Part shown: piece by piece, positions 1 through 11,348 of the stretch | Position numbering within the stretch: the stretch's first letter is position 1 | How the letters are laid out: each line of letters starts with the position of its first letter | Assembly (NCBI RefSeq): GCF_026914185.1 | Contig: NC_070560.1 | Span: forward strand, 2,967,501 to 3,031,500 | Direction: 5' to 3' | DNA from: Puccinia triticina | Taxonomy: Eukaryota > Basidiomycota > Pucciniomycetes > Pucciniales > Pucciniaceae | DNA: 64,000 nt | Notes under the pieces: generated by a model | What the model was told of the DNA's origin: nothing | Database searches by the model: none | What the model saw: only the letters and a program-made list of their open reading frames with translations | Made by a program: the position numbers and the translations under genes

Positions 1-1247
1 TGATTACATGTCTCTTTATGGTTTTGATATCACAAACAGCAAAGAGAGATTCTTTACCATTGGAAATGAGAACAAGAGGAAGAAATTCAGTTTTAAATCT
101 CATCATCTGGAGAAAATGAGTCCTTCCAATGAAATTTCTGCTGTAAAAAAGTCCCATCCTCAACTGCAGCAATTTATTGTAGAAGAACTCTGTGAAGCCA
201 AGTTCAGTGATAATTTAACTGTTGAGCAGAAAGAGAAGCTATTTGAAGTCCTCTATAATAACAAACTTGCTTTCTCTAACACCAACCAACCCCTTGGTGC
301 CATCAAGGGTCATGAAGTTCATCTCAAGTTGACAACTGAGAGGCCTTATCCTCCTCTTCTCAGAAGACCTCCTTATCCTGCTAGCCCCAAAAGCAGAGAA
401 GCCCTTGAGCAACATATTGAAGAGCTAGTGAACCTGAATGTTCTGAGGAAAGTTGGCCATAATGAAGTAGTTGAGATCACTACTCCTGTAATTATTGCCT
501 GGCATAATGGAAAGTCCAGAATGGTAGGAGATTTCAGAGCTCTAAACTCATACACTGCTTCAGACAGATATCCCATTCCCAAGATCAGTGAGACTCTGAA
601 CAATCTGGCCAAAGCAAAATTTCTGACTAGCATGGATGTACTCAAAGGTTTTCATCAGAATGTGATTGCAGAAGATTCCAGACACCTGCTGAGGATTATT
701 ATGCATAAAGGAATCTATGAGTACCTAAGTATGCCCTTTGGGATCAAGAATGCCCCTTCCCATTTCCAGAGAATGATGGACATTGAATTCAGAAAGGAGA
801 TTGATGAGAAGTGGGTTATTATCTACATTGATGATATTATCATTATGTCCAATACTTGGGAAGAACACCTTACTAGGATAAACAGGATACTTAAAGTTGT
901 CATCAACATGAACATGAAAATCTCTCTGAAGAAGTGTAACTTTGGATTTGACCAAATCAAAGCTTTAGGCCATCTTGTTTCTGGAATTGCTATAGGAATA
1001 GATCAGAACAAAGTAGCTGCTGTCCTCCAAAAGCCTGTGCCTAGTCATAAGAAAGAAATGCAATCTTTTCTTGGTTTTGCTGGTTACTACAGACAGCACA
1101 TTGAGAAGTTTGCTGAGATAGCAAAGCCTCTTACTGAGCTTACCAGGATAGATGTCATGTATGGGATGACTCATCATAGGATAGTGGCATACAACCTGTT
1201 GAAGGAAAAACTGACCACAGCTCCCTTACTACTGTTCCCAGACTGGG

Positions 1248-1571
1248 TGTGAGCTCACGCCCCGCGACCTCACCAAAGGAGTCACAAGGATGTCACCAAA
1301 TCACCTCGGACCGAGTTCTTAGGCCTTGTCGACCCGCGCCCTCCTAGTCCAGCAGGGAAGTACTGACACTTCCCCTGGACTAGGTGAGCATTTCCTCTTC
1401 TCATCTCTAAATTGTATATACAGCAGGGAAGTACTGACACTTCCCCTGGACTAGTGCAATGCATCCCTAGTTAGGTTCCAGAAGTGTTCCCTCCAAGTTT
1501 TGACCTTGTATCGCGCCCCGTTGAGACCACCCAAGACGCCCCTCTCAGTGAAGCTCAATCACGAGCTTACA
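1248..1571. mobile_element. Solo LTR inserted in the gypsy RNase H region
   Basis: A 324-bp insertion begins TGTGAGCTC and ends GAGCTTACA, the TG...CA form of an LTR with a near-perfect terminal inverted repeat. It is flanked by the direct repeat CTGGG (1243-1247 and 1572-1576), the 5-bp duplication expected of LTR-element integration. The reading frame of the host polyprotein closes exactly across it. No coding sequence inside. Confidence 0.85.
1350..1454. repeat. 34-bp direct repeat with a hairpin inside the solo LTR
   Basis: Two identical 34-bp copies (1350-1383 and 1421-1454) run from CAGCAGGGAAG to CCTGGACTAG. Each contains the inverted pair GGGAAGT/ACTTCCC around a short loop (TACTGACACT region). 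The first copy is preceded by CTAGTC, which extends its stem. This looks like an internal LTR regulatory or structural repeat. Confidence 0.75.
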
Positions 1572-3664
1572 CTGGGCCCATCCCTTCACACTATATGTAG
1601 ATGCTAGCATGACTGGTCTAGGTGCTGCTTTACATCAAGTCCAAGTCATTGATGGAGTAAGAAAAGAAGGGCCCATTGTTTTCATATCCAGACAACTAAA
1701 GGACAGTGAAACAAAATATGGTGCTAGTCAACTTGAATGCTTATGTCTGGTTTGGGCTCTGGAAAAACTCCATTACTACTTGGATGGCAGTGTATTTCAT
1801 GTTGTAACAGATTGCACAGCTTTGAGATCACTGCTGAACATGAAGACTCCCAATAGACACATGCTCAGGTGGCAGATTGCTATTCAAGAATACAGAGGTA
1901 ATATGACAATAATCCATAGAGATGGCAATATTCACAAGAATGCTGATGGACTTAGCAGATGGGCTTTACCAAATGATCCAAGTAATCCTGCTTATGACCC
2001 TGAGGACAAAGATGATGATAGATTCCCCATCATGGGCATACATGTCTCTACTTTCAAGAATGAGTTCTTTGACTCAGTGAGAGAAGGCTACCAACAAGAT
2101 AAGAACACTTTTATTTTGTCTGAACTTCTGCTGAAAGATACCAAAGATGCCCAACTGAAACACTCTCTTCAAGAACCTTGGAGAAAATTATATGATGAAG
2201 GAAGATTGTCTCTGTTTGATGGCCTCATCTACTTCAGAGCAAAACACAATTCTGTCCTAGTTCTAGCTGATAAAGCCAGCATTAACACCATCCTGCATGA
2301 GTGCCATGACAGTGTCTACTCTGGCCATTTTTCTGAAGACAGGACCTTAGAGAAAGTGGCTGATACTGCCTGGTGGGCTAATTGGAGACAAGATACTAGC
2401 AAATATTGCTCTTCTTGTGACAGATGCCAGAAAGCCAACAAGGCTACAGGAAAGAGATTTGGATTACTCATGAAGATAGAAGAACCTTCTAAACCATGGG
2501 ATGTGATAAACATGGATTGGGTAACTTCCTTATCTCCTGGAGGAGCTGCTAGTTTCAATGCTTGTCTAGTAATAGTAGACAGATACTCCAAGACCCCAAT
2601 ATTTGTTCCCTGATTTAAGGATGACTCTGCAATGGACACTGCCATACTGTTTTGGAACAGATTAATGCCTAGAACTGGCATCCCAAGAATCATCATCTCT
2701 GACAGAGATCCCAAATTTACATCTGAATTCTGGACTGGCCTGCATAGTATGCTAGGGACAAAACTCTCCTTTTCTACTGCTTACCACCCCCAGACTGATG
2801 GTCTAGCTGAAAGGATGATCCAAACACTTGAAGACATGATCAGGAGATTTTGTGCCTATGGACTGGAATTCAAAGACAATGATGGATATACTTATGACTG
2901 GGTCTAACTTTTACCAATCCTTGAGCTAGCCTACTGCACCAGTATACACTCAACCACTGGAAAACCTCCTGCTATTCTATAAAAAGGCTGGATCCCAAAC
3001 CTTCCTAGAAACTTCTTGAAACAAGACTCTGTAGACATTCATCCTACTGCTCTTGCTTATGGGAAGATCTTTGAGAAAGCAAGGAAACATGCTGAGCAAT
3101 GCATAACAGAAGCTACCTCTTACAACAAAGAGAGATGGGACAAGACTCATACATAACCATCCTTTAAAGTTGGTGATAAAGTCCTGATATCCACAGCTAG
3201 CTTCAACAACTTATCAGGCCCCAAGAAGATGAGAGACTCCTTTGCTGGACCTTTCCTAGTGAAAGCTTTACATGGAAAGAATGCTGTAGAAGTAATACTG
3301 ACTGAAGAATTCAGCAGAAAACACCCTACATTCCCTGTCAGCTTAGTGAAACCTTACAGAGACCCCAATCCAGATAAGTTCCCCTTGAGACAGAAGGTTA
3401 AAGTTGTCATTCCCCCCATGGATAAGAACCCTCAGAGCAAATTGATACAGAAGATTCTCAGAGACAAAAGATTGAGAGTGGAGAACAGAGATGTCATGAT
3501 TTACTTAGCTAGATACAAAGGCTGGAGTGCTGATCATGATGAATGGCTCCTTGAGAAGGACATTCCAGACTCTGCTATCCTTCTAAGGAAGTTCAGAAGT
3601 GAGAAGAGGTCTGCCCCCATGGTTTAATTTCCTACAAAAATCCAACCTTTTTGGTGGTAGGGAA

Positions 3665-4473
3665 TGTCAGCCTTAGAGTCAACACAGCTGACCTAAAGCC
3701 TGCCTCTTTTTCTACTTATTACATATGAAATTAATTCATATCTTTTTCATCTTAAGAGATATCATTGTTTTGACTTCATATTCTGTTTCCTCAGACAATT
3801 TTAACCCTAGCTACAACTTATCAATTCTTTGTAACTATACTCATTCCCTGAGTTCTTGAGTTGTGGCGCGCATGCGCAGTTGTGACGTGTCAGCGCTACC
3901 AGGCGCGCCAAACCACATGTACATATGTAATTACATAAGCAAACTGTGAAAATTTTTGAAGTCAGGATCCTCCTTGCCTGAGGAGGATCTACAGACTTCA
4001 GCACACCAGAACTACACCGCAGATAACCCAGGATCACCTCCAAAGAGAACCCCACGCTCCCAGTCGCCTATGATATTGGCAGTAATTAAACTCTTTCACT
4101 GAACCTTGCTTATCCAGAGTGAAACTCTGTTGCTCTTGATTGTTTTTTCTTTTCTTCAACTCTTCCAATCATAAAAGATCAAAAGGTTATCTCTGGTTAA
4201 GACCTATAAAACCAGAGCAGAGTAGTAACCCTACTTCTGAATCCCACCAATGTTTTCTTGTTGTGAGTGGAGGCTGTTGCTCTCTTTTTGGCCTGGTACA
4301 GCTGGCATCCAACTTTTCCAGGTTGAGAATAGCCCAGATCAATTTATAAAGACTTAAAGTCTAGGCCTGATCTTCTCTTTCTCTCTCTCTTTCTTCCTCT
4401 CTTCAGTTTGTATTTCTTTATCACAAGAAATCCAAACTATTCCCCCTCCTTTTCTTAGTGTCCTGCTGTCACA
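3665..4473 (+). repeat. Probable 3' LTR of the gypsy element
   Basis: It starts TGTCAG straight after the polypurine-like GGTGGTAGGGAA. It contains a TATAAA near 4205 and a pyrimidine-rich right half. The end is uncertain; a CTGTCACA near 4473 is the best candidate. Confidence 0.5.
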
Positions 4474-4499
4474 TAAGAGACACAGGCTCACAAGGTTGA

Positions 4500-4693
4500 A
4501 GAAATTAAAAGTTTGAAATTTGTGTTCTTTAAGTTCAAAAAGTGTGAGTTTTTTTCAGTACAGAGTTTATGGTTTGTTTGAGTTTGAAATGTTGTTTTTG
4601 TGTGAGTTTTTTTTTTTTTGTGTGTTCAAATGTTTTTGTTTTGTGTGAGTTCAAAGTTTAAATGTTTTTGTGTTGTGTGAGTTCCAAGTTTAA
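4500..4693. repeat. Degenerate GT-rich microrepeat
   Basis: Irregular tandem copies of a unit like TTTGTGTGAGTT with CAAAGTTTAAATG. It has no coding features. Confidence 0.6.
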
Positions 4694-4840
4694 GGCACCA
4701 TTTGGAACCAATATAATCGCGCAATATAATCTGGAAACTTGCATCTGATCAAGTTTTGGCGGACCTGATCAGATGTCACATAGGATGTCATGCAAAAAAA
4801 CTCATATATTGCCTGGATTATATTGGCTCCAAACAGGGCC
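4694..4840. mobile_element. PIF/Harbinger-type MITE, copy 1
   Basis: 147 bp with terminal inverted repeats GGCACCATTTGG / CCAAACAGGGCC continuing into CAATATAAT / ATTATATTG. It is flanked on both sides by TAA, the TWA-type 3-bp duplication of PIF/Harbinger elements. A second copy lies at 42318-42805. Confidence 0.75.
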
Positions 4841-5319
4841 TAAATTTTCTTGTTTTGTGTGAGTTTAAAGTTCAATTGTTGAAGTTTTGTTGGGGTTTGG
4901 AATTTTTGTTTTTTGAAATCAAGATTCAGGGGCCTACTCAAATGAAATAGGGGGCCTTCAGGGAGGGGGTGGACAAAACCAGATCCCCTGGGGGGACAAA
5001 CAGCTTCCCTCCCCCAGCCCTTCAAGTATCCAACCAAGCTCACACACCCTGGGCCCTGACATCCTTCAAACCAAAACTTGACAACTTGGTTGTCAGGGCC
5101 CTGCACCTGGGTAGACAAAATGCTGGCCTGTACACACTCATCCAAGTGTTTACAGGTCAGCTTGAGAGCTTGAATCTTCCAGATGACCAGTCGGGGTTAT
5201 CCAGACATGTTCCAAATCCAAGGGACTTGGCTGCGAGTAGTTACATAAGCCAATTGTTTCCTGTCCCCGCTCCGGAGGTCTCCATCTTGTCTCAATGCTG
5301 ATCTGTAGTGATTATTGGG
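4841..5319. other. Gene-free stretch with one hairpin
   Basis: No supported gene. It contains an inverted pair GGGCCCTGACA / TGTCAGGGCCC at about 5049-5103. The open frame at 4969-5301 has no recognisable domain or splice context. Confidence 0.5.
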
Positions 5320-5915
5320 GGGACTCACACCTCTCAATGACCATTACAGACCGGCATTGAGCAGATTCACTCGTCCTCTCCAATGACTGGTCTATGCCGG
5401 TCATTGAGGGGAGTCACAGCTCTTGATGACTGGTCTGTGCGGTCATTGAGGGAGGTAACACCTCTTGATGACCGGACCAGCCCGGCATCAAGGAGATTCA
5501 TAGCTCCCAATGGCTGGTCTGTACCGGTCATCAAGGGAACTCCACAGTACATTACACCTCAATGGCTGGTCTGACCGTTCATCAAGGGGTCTCTCACTCC
5601 CCAATGACTGGTCGGACCTGCCATTGAGGGGTCTCTCACCTCCTGATGGCCGGTTGGACCGGCCATTGAGGGGTCTCTCACCTCCCAATGACCGGTTGGA
5701 CCAGCCATCAAGGGGTCTCACACCTCTTGATGGCTGGTCAGTACCGGTCATTGAGGGGTCTCATTGCTCTCAATGACCGTTTGGACCGGCCATCAAGGGA
5801 TCTCATAGCTCTTGATGGCCAGTTGGTACCAATCATCAAGGGGGCTTTGCAGTACAGTACACCACGATGACCGGTCAGTGCTGGCCATCAAGGGGTCTCT
5901 CACCTCCCAATGATA
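5320..5915. repeat. Satellite of palindromic GACCGGTCAT units
   Basis: About ten tandem units of roughly 60 bp. Each pairs an ATGACCGGTC-like arm with its reverse complement around GAGGGGTCTCACACCTC-like linkers. The same unit builds the core of the palindrome at 21280-22401. Open frames here on both strands follow from the absence of stops in the unit and are not genes. Confidence 0.85.
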
Positions 5916-6414
5916 ACAAGTAGTAGAAAATCACTATGCTGACCACTGAAATAGTGGAAAAAGGTGGTAAAAACTGCTGAAGTAGCAATTTTTAGTTGCT
6001 AAACGTACCAAGGGCTTAAGTTGTAGAAATAACACTGCACTGAGTGCTGAAAAGCCACAATTTCCGCTGATCTCTGCTCTTCAGCGCACCACAGGTGCTC
6101 TCTGCGCTCTGGACGCCATTAAAAGCAAAGGGGACTTGGTGGCCAATAGCGCTGCGGCATAGTGCACTATTAGCGCTATTCTCAGTGTAAGGTAACTTAA
6201 AGCACAGAAGAAAGAAACTTCAGACGCCAAAAGCATAGCAGCGTGGTGCGCTATCCACACAATTTCAGCAAAAAGCCACTAAAAGTGGTAGAAAGTGGGT
6301 CCTAATTTTGTCCGCTTTTGCTGCACTGGTTTGTGGCAAAAGCAGGAGAGGTCAAAATGCAAGTAGCAAGTTTTAAATTTCTCTAGCGTGGTTAACCACT
6401 ACTGCTATCACTAA
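5916..6414. repeat. AGCGCTA-rich MITE-like segment, left part
   Basis: Repeated TAGCGC, GCTACGC and AGTGGTAGAAA motifs, as in the MITE at 14392-14724. The matching style resumes at about 7545-7625, so this may be one element split by the inverted-repeat element between them. The ends are not defined. Confidence 0.4.
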
Positions 6415-7528
6415 TCACCAGGGGAGAATTCGACACACTCTCCAGAGAGTGCCTGACTGTAATTTTATGTTGTTCTGGATGTGATGTCAGTCAGATGTGT
6501 ATTAGGAAATGATTTATAAGTTATCCAAAAGTCAATTGGAAGTCTGTCATAATTTATGAGGAAGTATCACAGGACCTCATGCAATGTTGTATAGAACTGT
6601 TTCATTCTTTGAGGATAAATGAATTACAACCTATAATGAAATGATATTTACTCAATGCCTAATTATCAATCATTGCTGGTGAATTTATGTTGATCAATTT
6701 CTCTATGTGCAAGGGGTTTCACACAACATAAATGTGACTAGCTGGGGCTTTAATGGCTTTCTGACCAGTTTTTACTTGTAATGGAGCTGTGAAAGTCCCC
6801 TCTGGTGATCTTTCACCCCAATGTACACGCGTACACAAAGGTGAAATTATCAAAATGCAAAACAGCTCACATGCATGTGCATGGAGACATTGGAAAACAA
6901 GAAACCATAAAAACAACTCAAAAGCTTATATGTGTTAAGAATCCAGGTTGTCTAGCTCAAATATGGTACCACAAACCTCCAAGCTTGACTTGAAACACAC
7001 TTTCACCCTATTTTCATCCTTTTTTGACTCAATTATAGATGATACCTGCCTTTTTTTAGGGAAATATGACAATTAAGGCGGGCCTTTCACATAATTCTTA
7101 CCGGTGTGTACGTGTTGTTGATCTGAAAGAGGCCCAGCCTGCAATTTGTAACAACCTTTTATGAGCGCACATGAGGGAAAAATTAGCAAAGTGAAAACAA
7201 TGAACACCTTCATGATTATGTGAATAATATGAATTGAACCCCAAGAAATCATCCCAATCAACAAACAGGTCAAATTGAGTTATGATTTAATGGCAGTCAT
7301 TTTGTCTTAGTGGTTTCAACTGTGTTCTGATTGAGTTCCGGTTGAGTTCTGCATGACTTCTGGATGATTTATGGATGCATCCAGGATTGTTTTCAGAACA
7401 TTTGTGGATGAGTTCAAGCATTGTTCATTATTTCTTGCACTACTTTCACCAAAAGCATCCAGCACAGTTCTGGAAATAGGGTACGGTATGGCACTCTCTG
7501 GAGAGTGCGTCAAAATCACCCCTGGTGA
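6415..7528. mobile_element. 1.1-kb element with 39-bp terminal inverted repeats
   Basis: The left end (6415-6453) reads TCACCAGGGGAGAATTC then ACTCTCCAGAGAGTG. The right end (7490-7528) is its imperfect reverse complement. Each arm contains its own palindrome, CACTCTCCAGAGAGTG on the left. No transposase is readable between them, so it would be a non-autonomous element. No target duplication is evident. Confidence 0.6.
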
Positions 7529-7834
7529 ATTGGCACCAGGAATAGTAGGGCCCCGCTACGCTGCACTATTTGGCTCCTTTTTGTAGAGTAGCGTAGCCTT
7601 TGCGTTGTTGATTAAGGCCACATGCTTCAAAGCTATTCGTAAGTTACTAAGTATCTCATGTAAATAAAACAACTACATGGTACTTGATTTTGCACAGATA
7701 GTAGAGTTACCCCTCTCACATGATTTTTTATGTGTTAAATCAATCTGACTGAGAGTGTAAAATTAAAATTCCAGGATCTAGCCAGCTTTGACACAATTGC
7801 AAGCTAAAGAATGTGACTGCCTTGTAGAGAATAA

Positions 7835-8619
7835 TGTTGGAATTTCGTCCCCCTGTCCTCCTTTTTCTTGCCTTCTGCCTCGCTCCTTTTTCTTTCTAGC
7901 TCTTCAGATTCCAAATGATCCATTCCCTTTCACATCTTATGATTATCTCACATCCCATGGTCTGTATGTAGTCATTGGTCATGTTCTCTGTCCGTACTTG
8001 CCTTGCACTGCAAAAAAAACTTGGTCAACTGCTTGCAGTTGACATGCAGGATACTCAAGCCAAGCTACCATTGTAACTCCACCTGAATGCACAAGTGCCT
8101 TTGTTGGCACAGTCACTGTGCAAGGTGCACAGTGACTGTGCATTGACGCTTTGGTTGAGTCAAACCTTGGGTAAGGCTGGTGTAACACCACAAGCTTCCT
8201 CAGAGTTACCGCAGGTCAACTGCTCACAGTTGACACAGTTTTTTTTGCAGTGTTGTAGACTTTGTCCCTGCCGAGATTAGATCGTAGAACTTTCCATATA
8301 CTTCTTATCCTCCAATGTGCGCTATCTCTGCTTGTGACAGCCTTGTGTCCTTTGTGATATCTTGTTGAGAGTTGCAATTGGTTCTGTTTTCTTCCATGCA
8401 TATTCACTATCATGTCGCCCACAAACTGATTCCATGTATGTAGTCTATATAAACATAGCCTACAACCTGAAATCAAAACCCATTGGTTCTTCCTTATTTT
8501 CTCCATGCCTCCATACCAAGCCGATCCAGTGAGCCCTCAACACTCACTGCCCCCTCTTGAGCCCACAGGCTCATCTTTTTGTTTCCTTGTGCTGCGGTCC
8601 TCCAGCCAAAATCTCAACA
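7835..8619. mobile_element. Solo LTR inside the hAT left terminus
   Basis: Begins TGTTGGAATTTC, ends ATCTCAACA, and is flanked by AATAA on both sides (7830-7834 and 8620-8624). Without the 247-bp MITE it carries, it is about 538 bp. Related sequence occurs at about 12560-12920. Confidence 0.75.
8006..8252. mobile_element. MITE with CACTGCAAAAAAAAC ends
   Basis: 247 bp with terminal inverted repeats CACTGCAAAAAAAAC...GTCAACTG, both ends flanked by TTG. A second pair of inverted GTCAACTGC / CAGTTGAC motifs lies just inside. It has no coding capacity. It sits within the solo LTR. Confidence 0.75.
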
Positions 8620-8837
8620 AATAACAAAATGGACCCGTTGCTAGGTACCTGGCACCGCCCGCACCAGCCCTGCACCCACCAGGTGGTGCCGGGTGCCTGT
8701 TTTTTTTGGAAAAGGCGGTGCGGTACCCGGGTACCACCTATCCCCCGGGGGGACAGGGAGCTGGTAGCCCAGGCAGCCGGCCCACTTTGGAGATAGATAT
8801 GTAGACCTGAGACATATTGACCCATCCACCCACCAAT

Positions 8838-9156
8838 ATGCCTCACACCCGCAACCAAACCTCCTCAACGCAGGACAATCCACCTGATGAAGACAACTTC
8901 CCAGACAATTCTCAGCCTGCATCTGCAGGCATTCCGGTTCATCAAATGACCAATGAGGAGGAGCTGAGTAAGTTTCAATGATTCTGTTTAGCGCAACACT
9001 ATTCTGATTCTAAATTCTAAATTCTTCGCATGTAGAAAGAGCTCAGAAAATTGCCGCCAATGCCGTCAGCTCAAGCTATCAATCATATCATGTACCCAAA
9101 CTTTCCAGCCAAAAGGACAATCAATGCAGGCCTATGATTGCCTATACTTGCAAAAT
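8838..9156 (+). pseudogene. hAT transposase N-terminal fragment (two exons)
   Basis: Exon 1 (8838-8967) starts MPHTRNQTSST, is acidic and Pro/Gln-rich, and ends in phase 1. Exon 2 (9036-9156) carries IAANAVSSSY, YHVPKLS and MIAYTCKM before a GTAAGT donor. From general knowledge of rust hAT proteins this matches the segment just before the BED-type zinc finger, but the finger, the RNase H-like core and the dimerisation region are missing. It lies inside the hAT relic 7825-9547, which agrees with the assignment. Confidence 0.55.
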
Positions 9157-9547
9157 GTAAGTCAAAATGATCATTGCTGCATTACATATCCAAGCTGATG
9201 GCCCAAAACCTGATTTGCGGATACCCGCCAGCGGATGCGGATGCAGATGCGGATGTCCAGAAATGGGGAAAAAACGCAGCGCGTATCCAAACATGCGCGG
9301 TTACCCAGATTCAAAGTGACCATCTCTAGTATACATGTTTTCTATTTTTTTATTTCAAAGTCCTAGGGGACTTGCAAGAGTGATTTGGGAAGAAAAACTC
9401 AACTGGTACCCGTGGTACCCGCCAAAAAGACCGCTGGTATATACCCGCCCAGCGGTGCCGGATGCGGTGCCGGGTGCCTGATTTTGGCAAAAAACGCGCG
9501 GGTACCGGCGGTGCAACCGGTACCCGGGTCCATTTTGTTGATCTCTA

Positions 9548-9892
9548 ATGCCCTGTCAAGGGGGGAGAATCTGGATTTTGGATATGCAGCAGCGAAGCCG
9601 CCTTGGCCTCTAGTTATTTGAAAATCAGAAAAATATGTACAAAAAAAACTGAATAGACAGTTTCATTGGGCAGTGCTGTTTACATTTCTTCATGTTTTTT
9701 GATTTTTAAAAAATTAGTACAGTGCAAATGGTTTGGATTGAGGAGATGAGACTGGTGCAAAATGAAAGCTGAGGTCCAGAAGTATCTTTTGGCTCTGGGG
9801 TAGGTCCACAGGAACTGAGGGGGAGGCTGGCTGGGGCTTAATATTTTCCCTCCAGCCATTTGTGATTTCTTTCCCAGCCAAAATTTCAACAT
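9548..9892. other. Gene-free stretch
   Basis: AT-rich sequence with a run of A. I see no gene, and the minus-strand open frames have no domain. Confidence 0.4.
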
Positions 9893-9979
9893 TACGCACA
9901 AGTCCCTCCCTGCGAGAGGGGCCGCTTCGCAGCAAGCCACAGCAAGCCTCCCACCAGGGGGGACTTGTGTTAAGTTAGG
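9893..9979. repeat. AAGTCCCTCC short inverted-repeat element
   Basis: Starts CACAAGTCCCTCCC and ends GGGGGGACTTGTG followed by TTAAGTTAGG. Members of the same family are at 26430-26600, 27060-27128, 36178-36262, 52005-52293 and, in part, 55484-55545. Confidence 0.65.
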
Positions 9980-10202
9980 TGTTCACCCTAGTTCTTCTTT
10001 CAAATGATGTACAGGAGCCATCAAGAAAATTACTGGGTAACTTTGCAAATTATCTTCATTCCTTGTCTGCTTTGCAGAAATATTCACAAACCCAACACCA
10101 AAGAGCAAAAGAAAATTTGCTCAGAAATGTGTTTTCAAAAGTGTGATCAACTCAAAAAAACTACTTTCAGGCTCAATGAAAAGTAATCTTGCCCATGCCT
10201 CA

Positions 10203-10545
10203 TGCCATCAATGGTGAAACAATACAATACAGGATTGGTATTGGCCAATACTACGTATAGTATTGTTTTCTTGATGCACCAGAATTCAATACCATGTATT
10301 GTAGTGAAAAAAAAGATACAATAAAGTGGTATTGTATCTAAAAAAACAACACCTTTTCTGGGCAATTGGCGCTCAGTCCAATGGCCCCTCCAAGCAATAC
10401 ACTTGTATTGTATTGTATCAGAATGTATTGGCAATACAATATCATGGATTGTATTGGTTTGGTGACTTGATCCAATATCAATACAGTGTATTGGACTCAA
10501 ACAAAATACCAATACATGTACCATACCGTTTCACCGTTGATGCCA
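10203..10545. mobile_element. MITE with AATACAATAC internal repeats
   Basis: Terminal inverted repeats TGCCATCAATGGTGAAAC / GTTTCACCGTTGATGCC. The interior is dense in ATTGTATTG / CAATACAAT. A related end (ATTGTATCTGTTTCACC) occurs near 13000. Confidence 0.7.
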
Positions 10546-11072
10546 TTCATTGCATTGAAGTTTTGTGAGAAGCAAACTTTGAAAAAGGTTGGCATAGCAC
10601 CACAAGCTTCTTTTGAGTTCTTGCACATCAACTGAGACATGATTGCAGATAGACAGGGCAGATCGGATATTGGTAATTTGGGACAGGGTGGGAGCAATGG
10701 TGAAAAAAACATAATACATGGTTCTTGGCCTCTAACCTTGGATCTCCATTACACAATTCAAATCCTCTTCCTGCGCTTCTGGAAGTGGAGGCGCGTCGCA
10801 ACTTCATGTACTGAGTCATTCAACAAAGTAAGATGATGGCGATGATTGAACTCTCAATTCATTGAAGTCTGCTAGCTCTAGAATTCAAACATGTTCAGAG
10901 GGGTTGCTCCAGAAAAGCATTGAGGAGTGAATTCTTCATCAACCTCACAAAAACTCAACGTTCTGTATTCTTGGTTTCACTGTGACTGCACAAGCTGCTG
11001 ACTCCTTAACTTAATATGGTTGCTCTAAGTTTTCGTCCCGTAGCAACACTCTTTTAACACTCCAAGCCTGTT

Positions 11073-11268
11073 CCGACACCAAAGCTAAGTTGTAGCAGGG
11101 TTTCATCGAATCCAGCAAGACGCAAACTAGAAGAATGTACTTGGTGCGGCTCGTTGGAACAGAAAAACTCCTGTAATTTGCTGCATCACGCACGGTATTA
11201 CACACGCTTGCTGAGGCGGAACCCGAGGATGTGGACTGGATGGCATCGAGCTTAGCCTTTGTGGCTAT
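11073..11268 (+). promoter_or_regulatory. Promoter of secreted gene A
   Basis: A TATTTATAG box at about 11262 lies about 86 bp before the ATG, the same spacing as in genes B and C. An upstream GACACCAAAGCTAAG block (about 11072) matches ACCAAAGCTGGAAC upstream of C. Weaker than B and C. Confidence 0.45.
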
Positions 11269-11348
11269 TTATAGGTCCGTCATTTACATTTTGATCAATA
11301 TATCCAGAACATCTATTCTTTTGAAACCCAAAACAATATTGTCTCAAC

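Larger units (their letters stand above)
8..3627 (+). pseudogene. pol: Retrotransposon polyprotein (RT, RNase H, integrase, chromodomain), inactivated
   Basis: Reverse transcriptase is at about 8-1247, with the catalytic TSMD and YIDD motifs. RNase H follows from 1577 (YVDAS, VTDC, NADGLSR). Integrase has an HHCC zinc finger (HECHD to CSSCDRC, about 2300-2430) and the D, D, E residues in [13 protein letters not shown] and GLAERM. A GPF-type segment and a chromodomain (ARYKGW, EWLLE) end at 3627. Removing the 324-bp solo LTR and one 5-bp target copy restores the frame. After the insertion all blocks share one frame but are cut by stops at about 2611, 2905 and 2980 and another near 3154. Only point nonsense changes are seen, so this is an old but otherwise collinear copy. 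Confidence 0.9.
1..4473 (+). mobile_element. Ty3/gypsy chromovirus-type LTR retrotransposon, 5' end outside window
   Basis: The polyprotein order protease/RT spacer, reverse transcriptase, RNase H, integrase, chromodomain identifies a chromovirus of the Ty3/gypsy class. Gag, protease and the 5' LTR would lie left of the window. After the last coding block a purine-rich tract (3652-3664) leads into TGTCAG at 3665, the usual polypurine-tract/LTR junction, so the 3' LTR should start there. A TATAAA lies near 4205. The right LTR edge near 4473 is a guess because no second LTR is available for comparison. The element is dead: it carries a solo LTR insertion and several in-frame stops. Confidence 0.85.
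7825..9547. mobile_element. hAT element relic carrying a nested solo LTR
   Basis: The left end TAGAGAATAA[LTR]CAAAATGGACCC matches, as reverse complement, the right end GGGTCCATTTTGTTGATCTCTA. The flanks CTGCCTTG (7817-7824) and ATGCCCTG (9548-9555) agree at 6 of 8 positions, fitting an aged hAT 8-bp duplication. GGTACC-rich subterminal repeats lie inside both ends. It encloses a hAT transposase N-terminal fragment. A further GGATACCCGCC-type end at about 9185-9335 (ending CATCTCTA) may be another nested copy. Confidence 0.7.

Noticed and set aside
5367..5870. Overlapping open frames on both strands in the GACCGGTCAT array
   Set aside because: They follow from a stop-free tandem unit; every frame shows the same short repeated peptide and no splice or start context.
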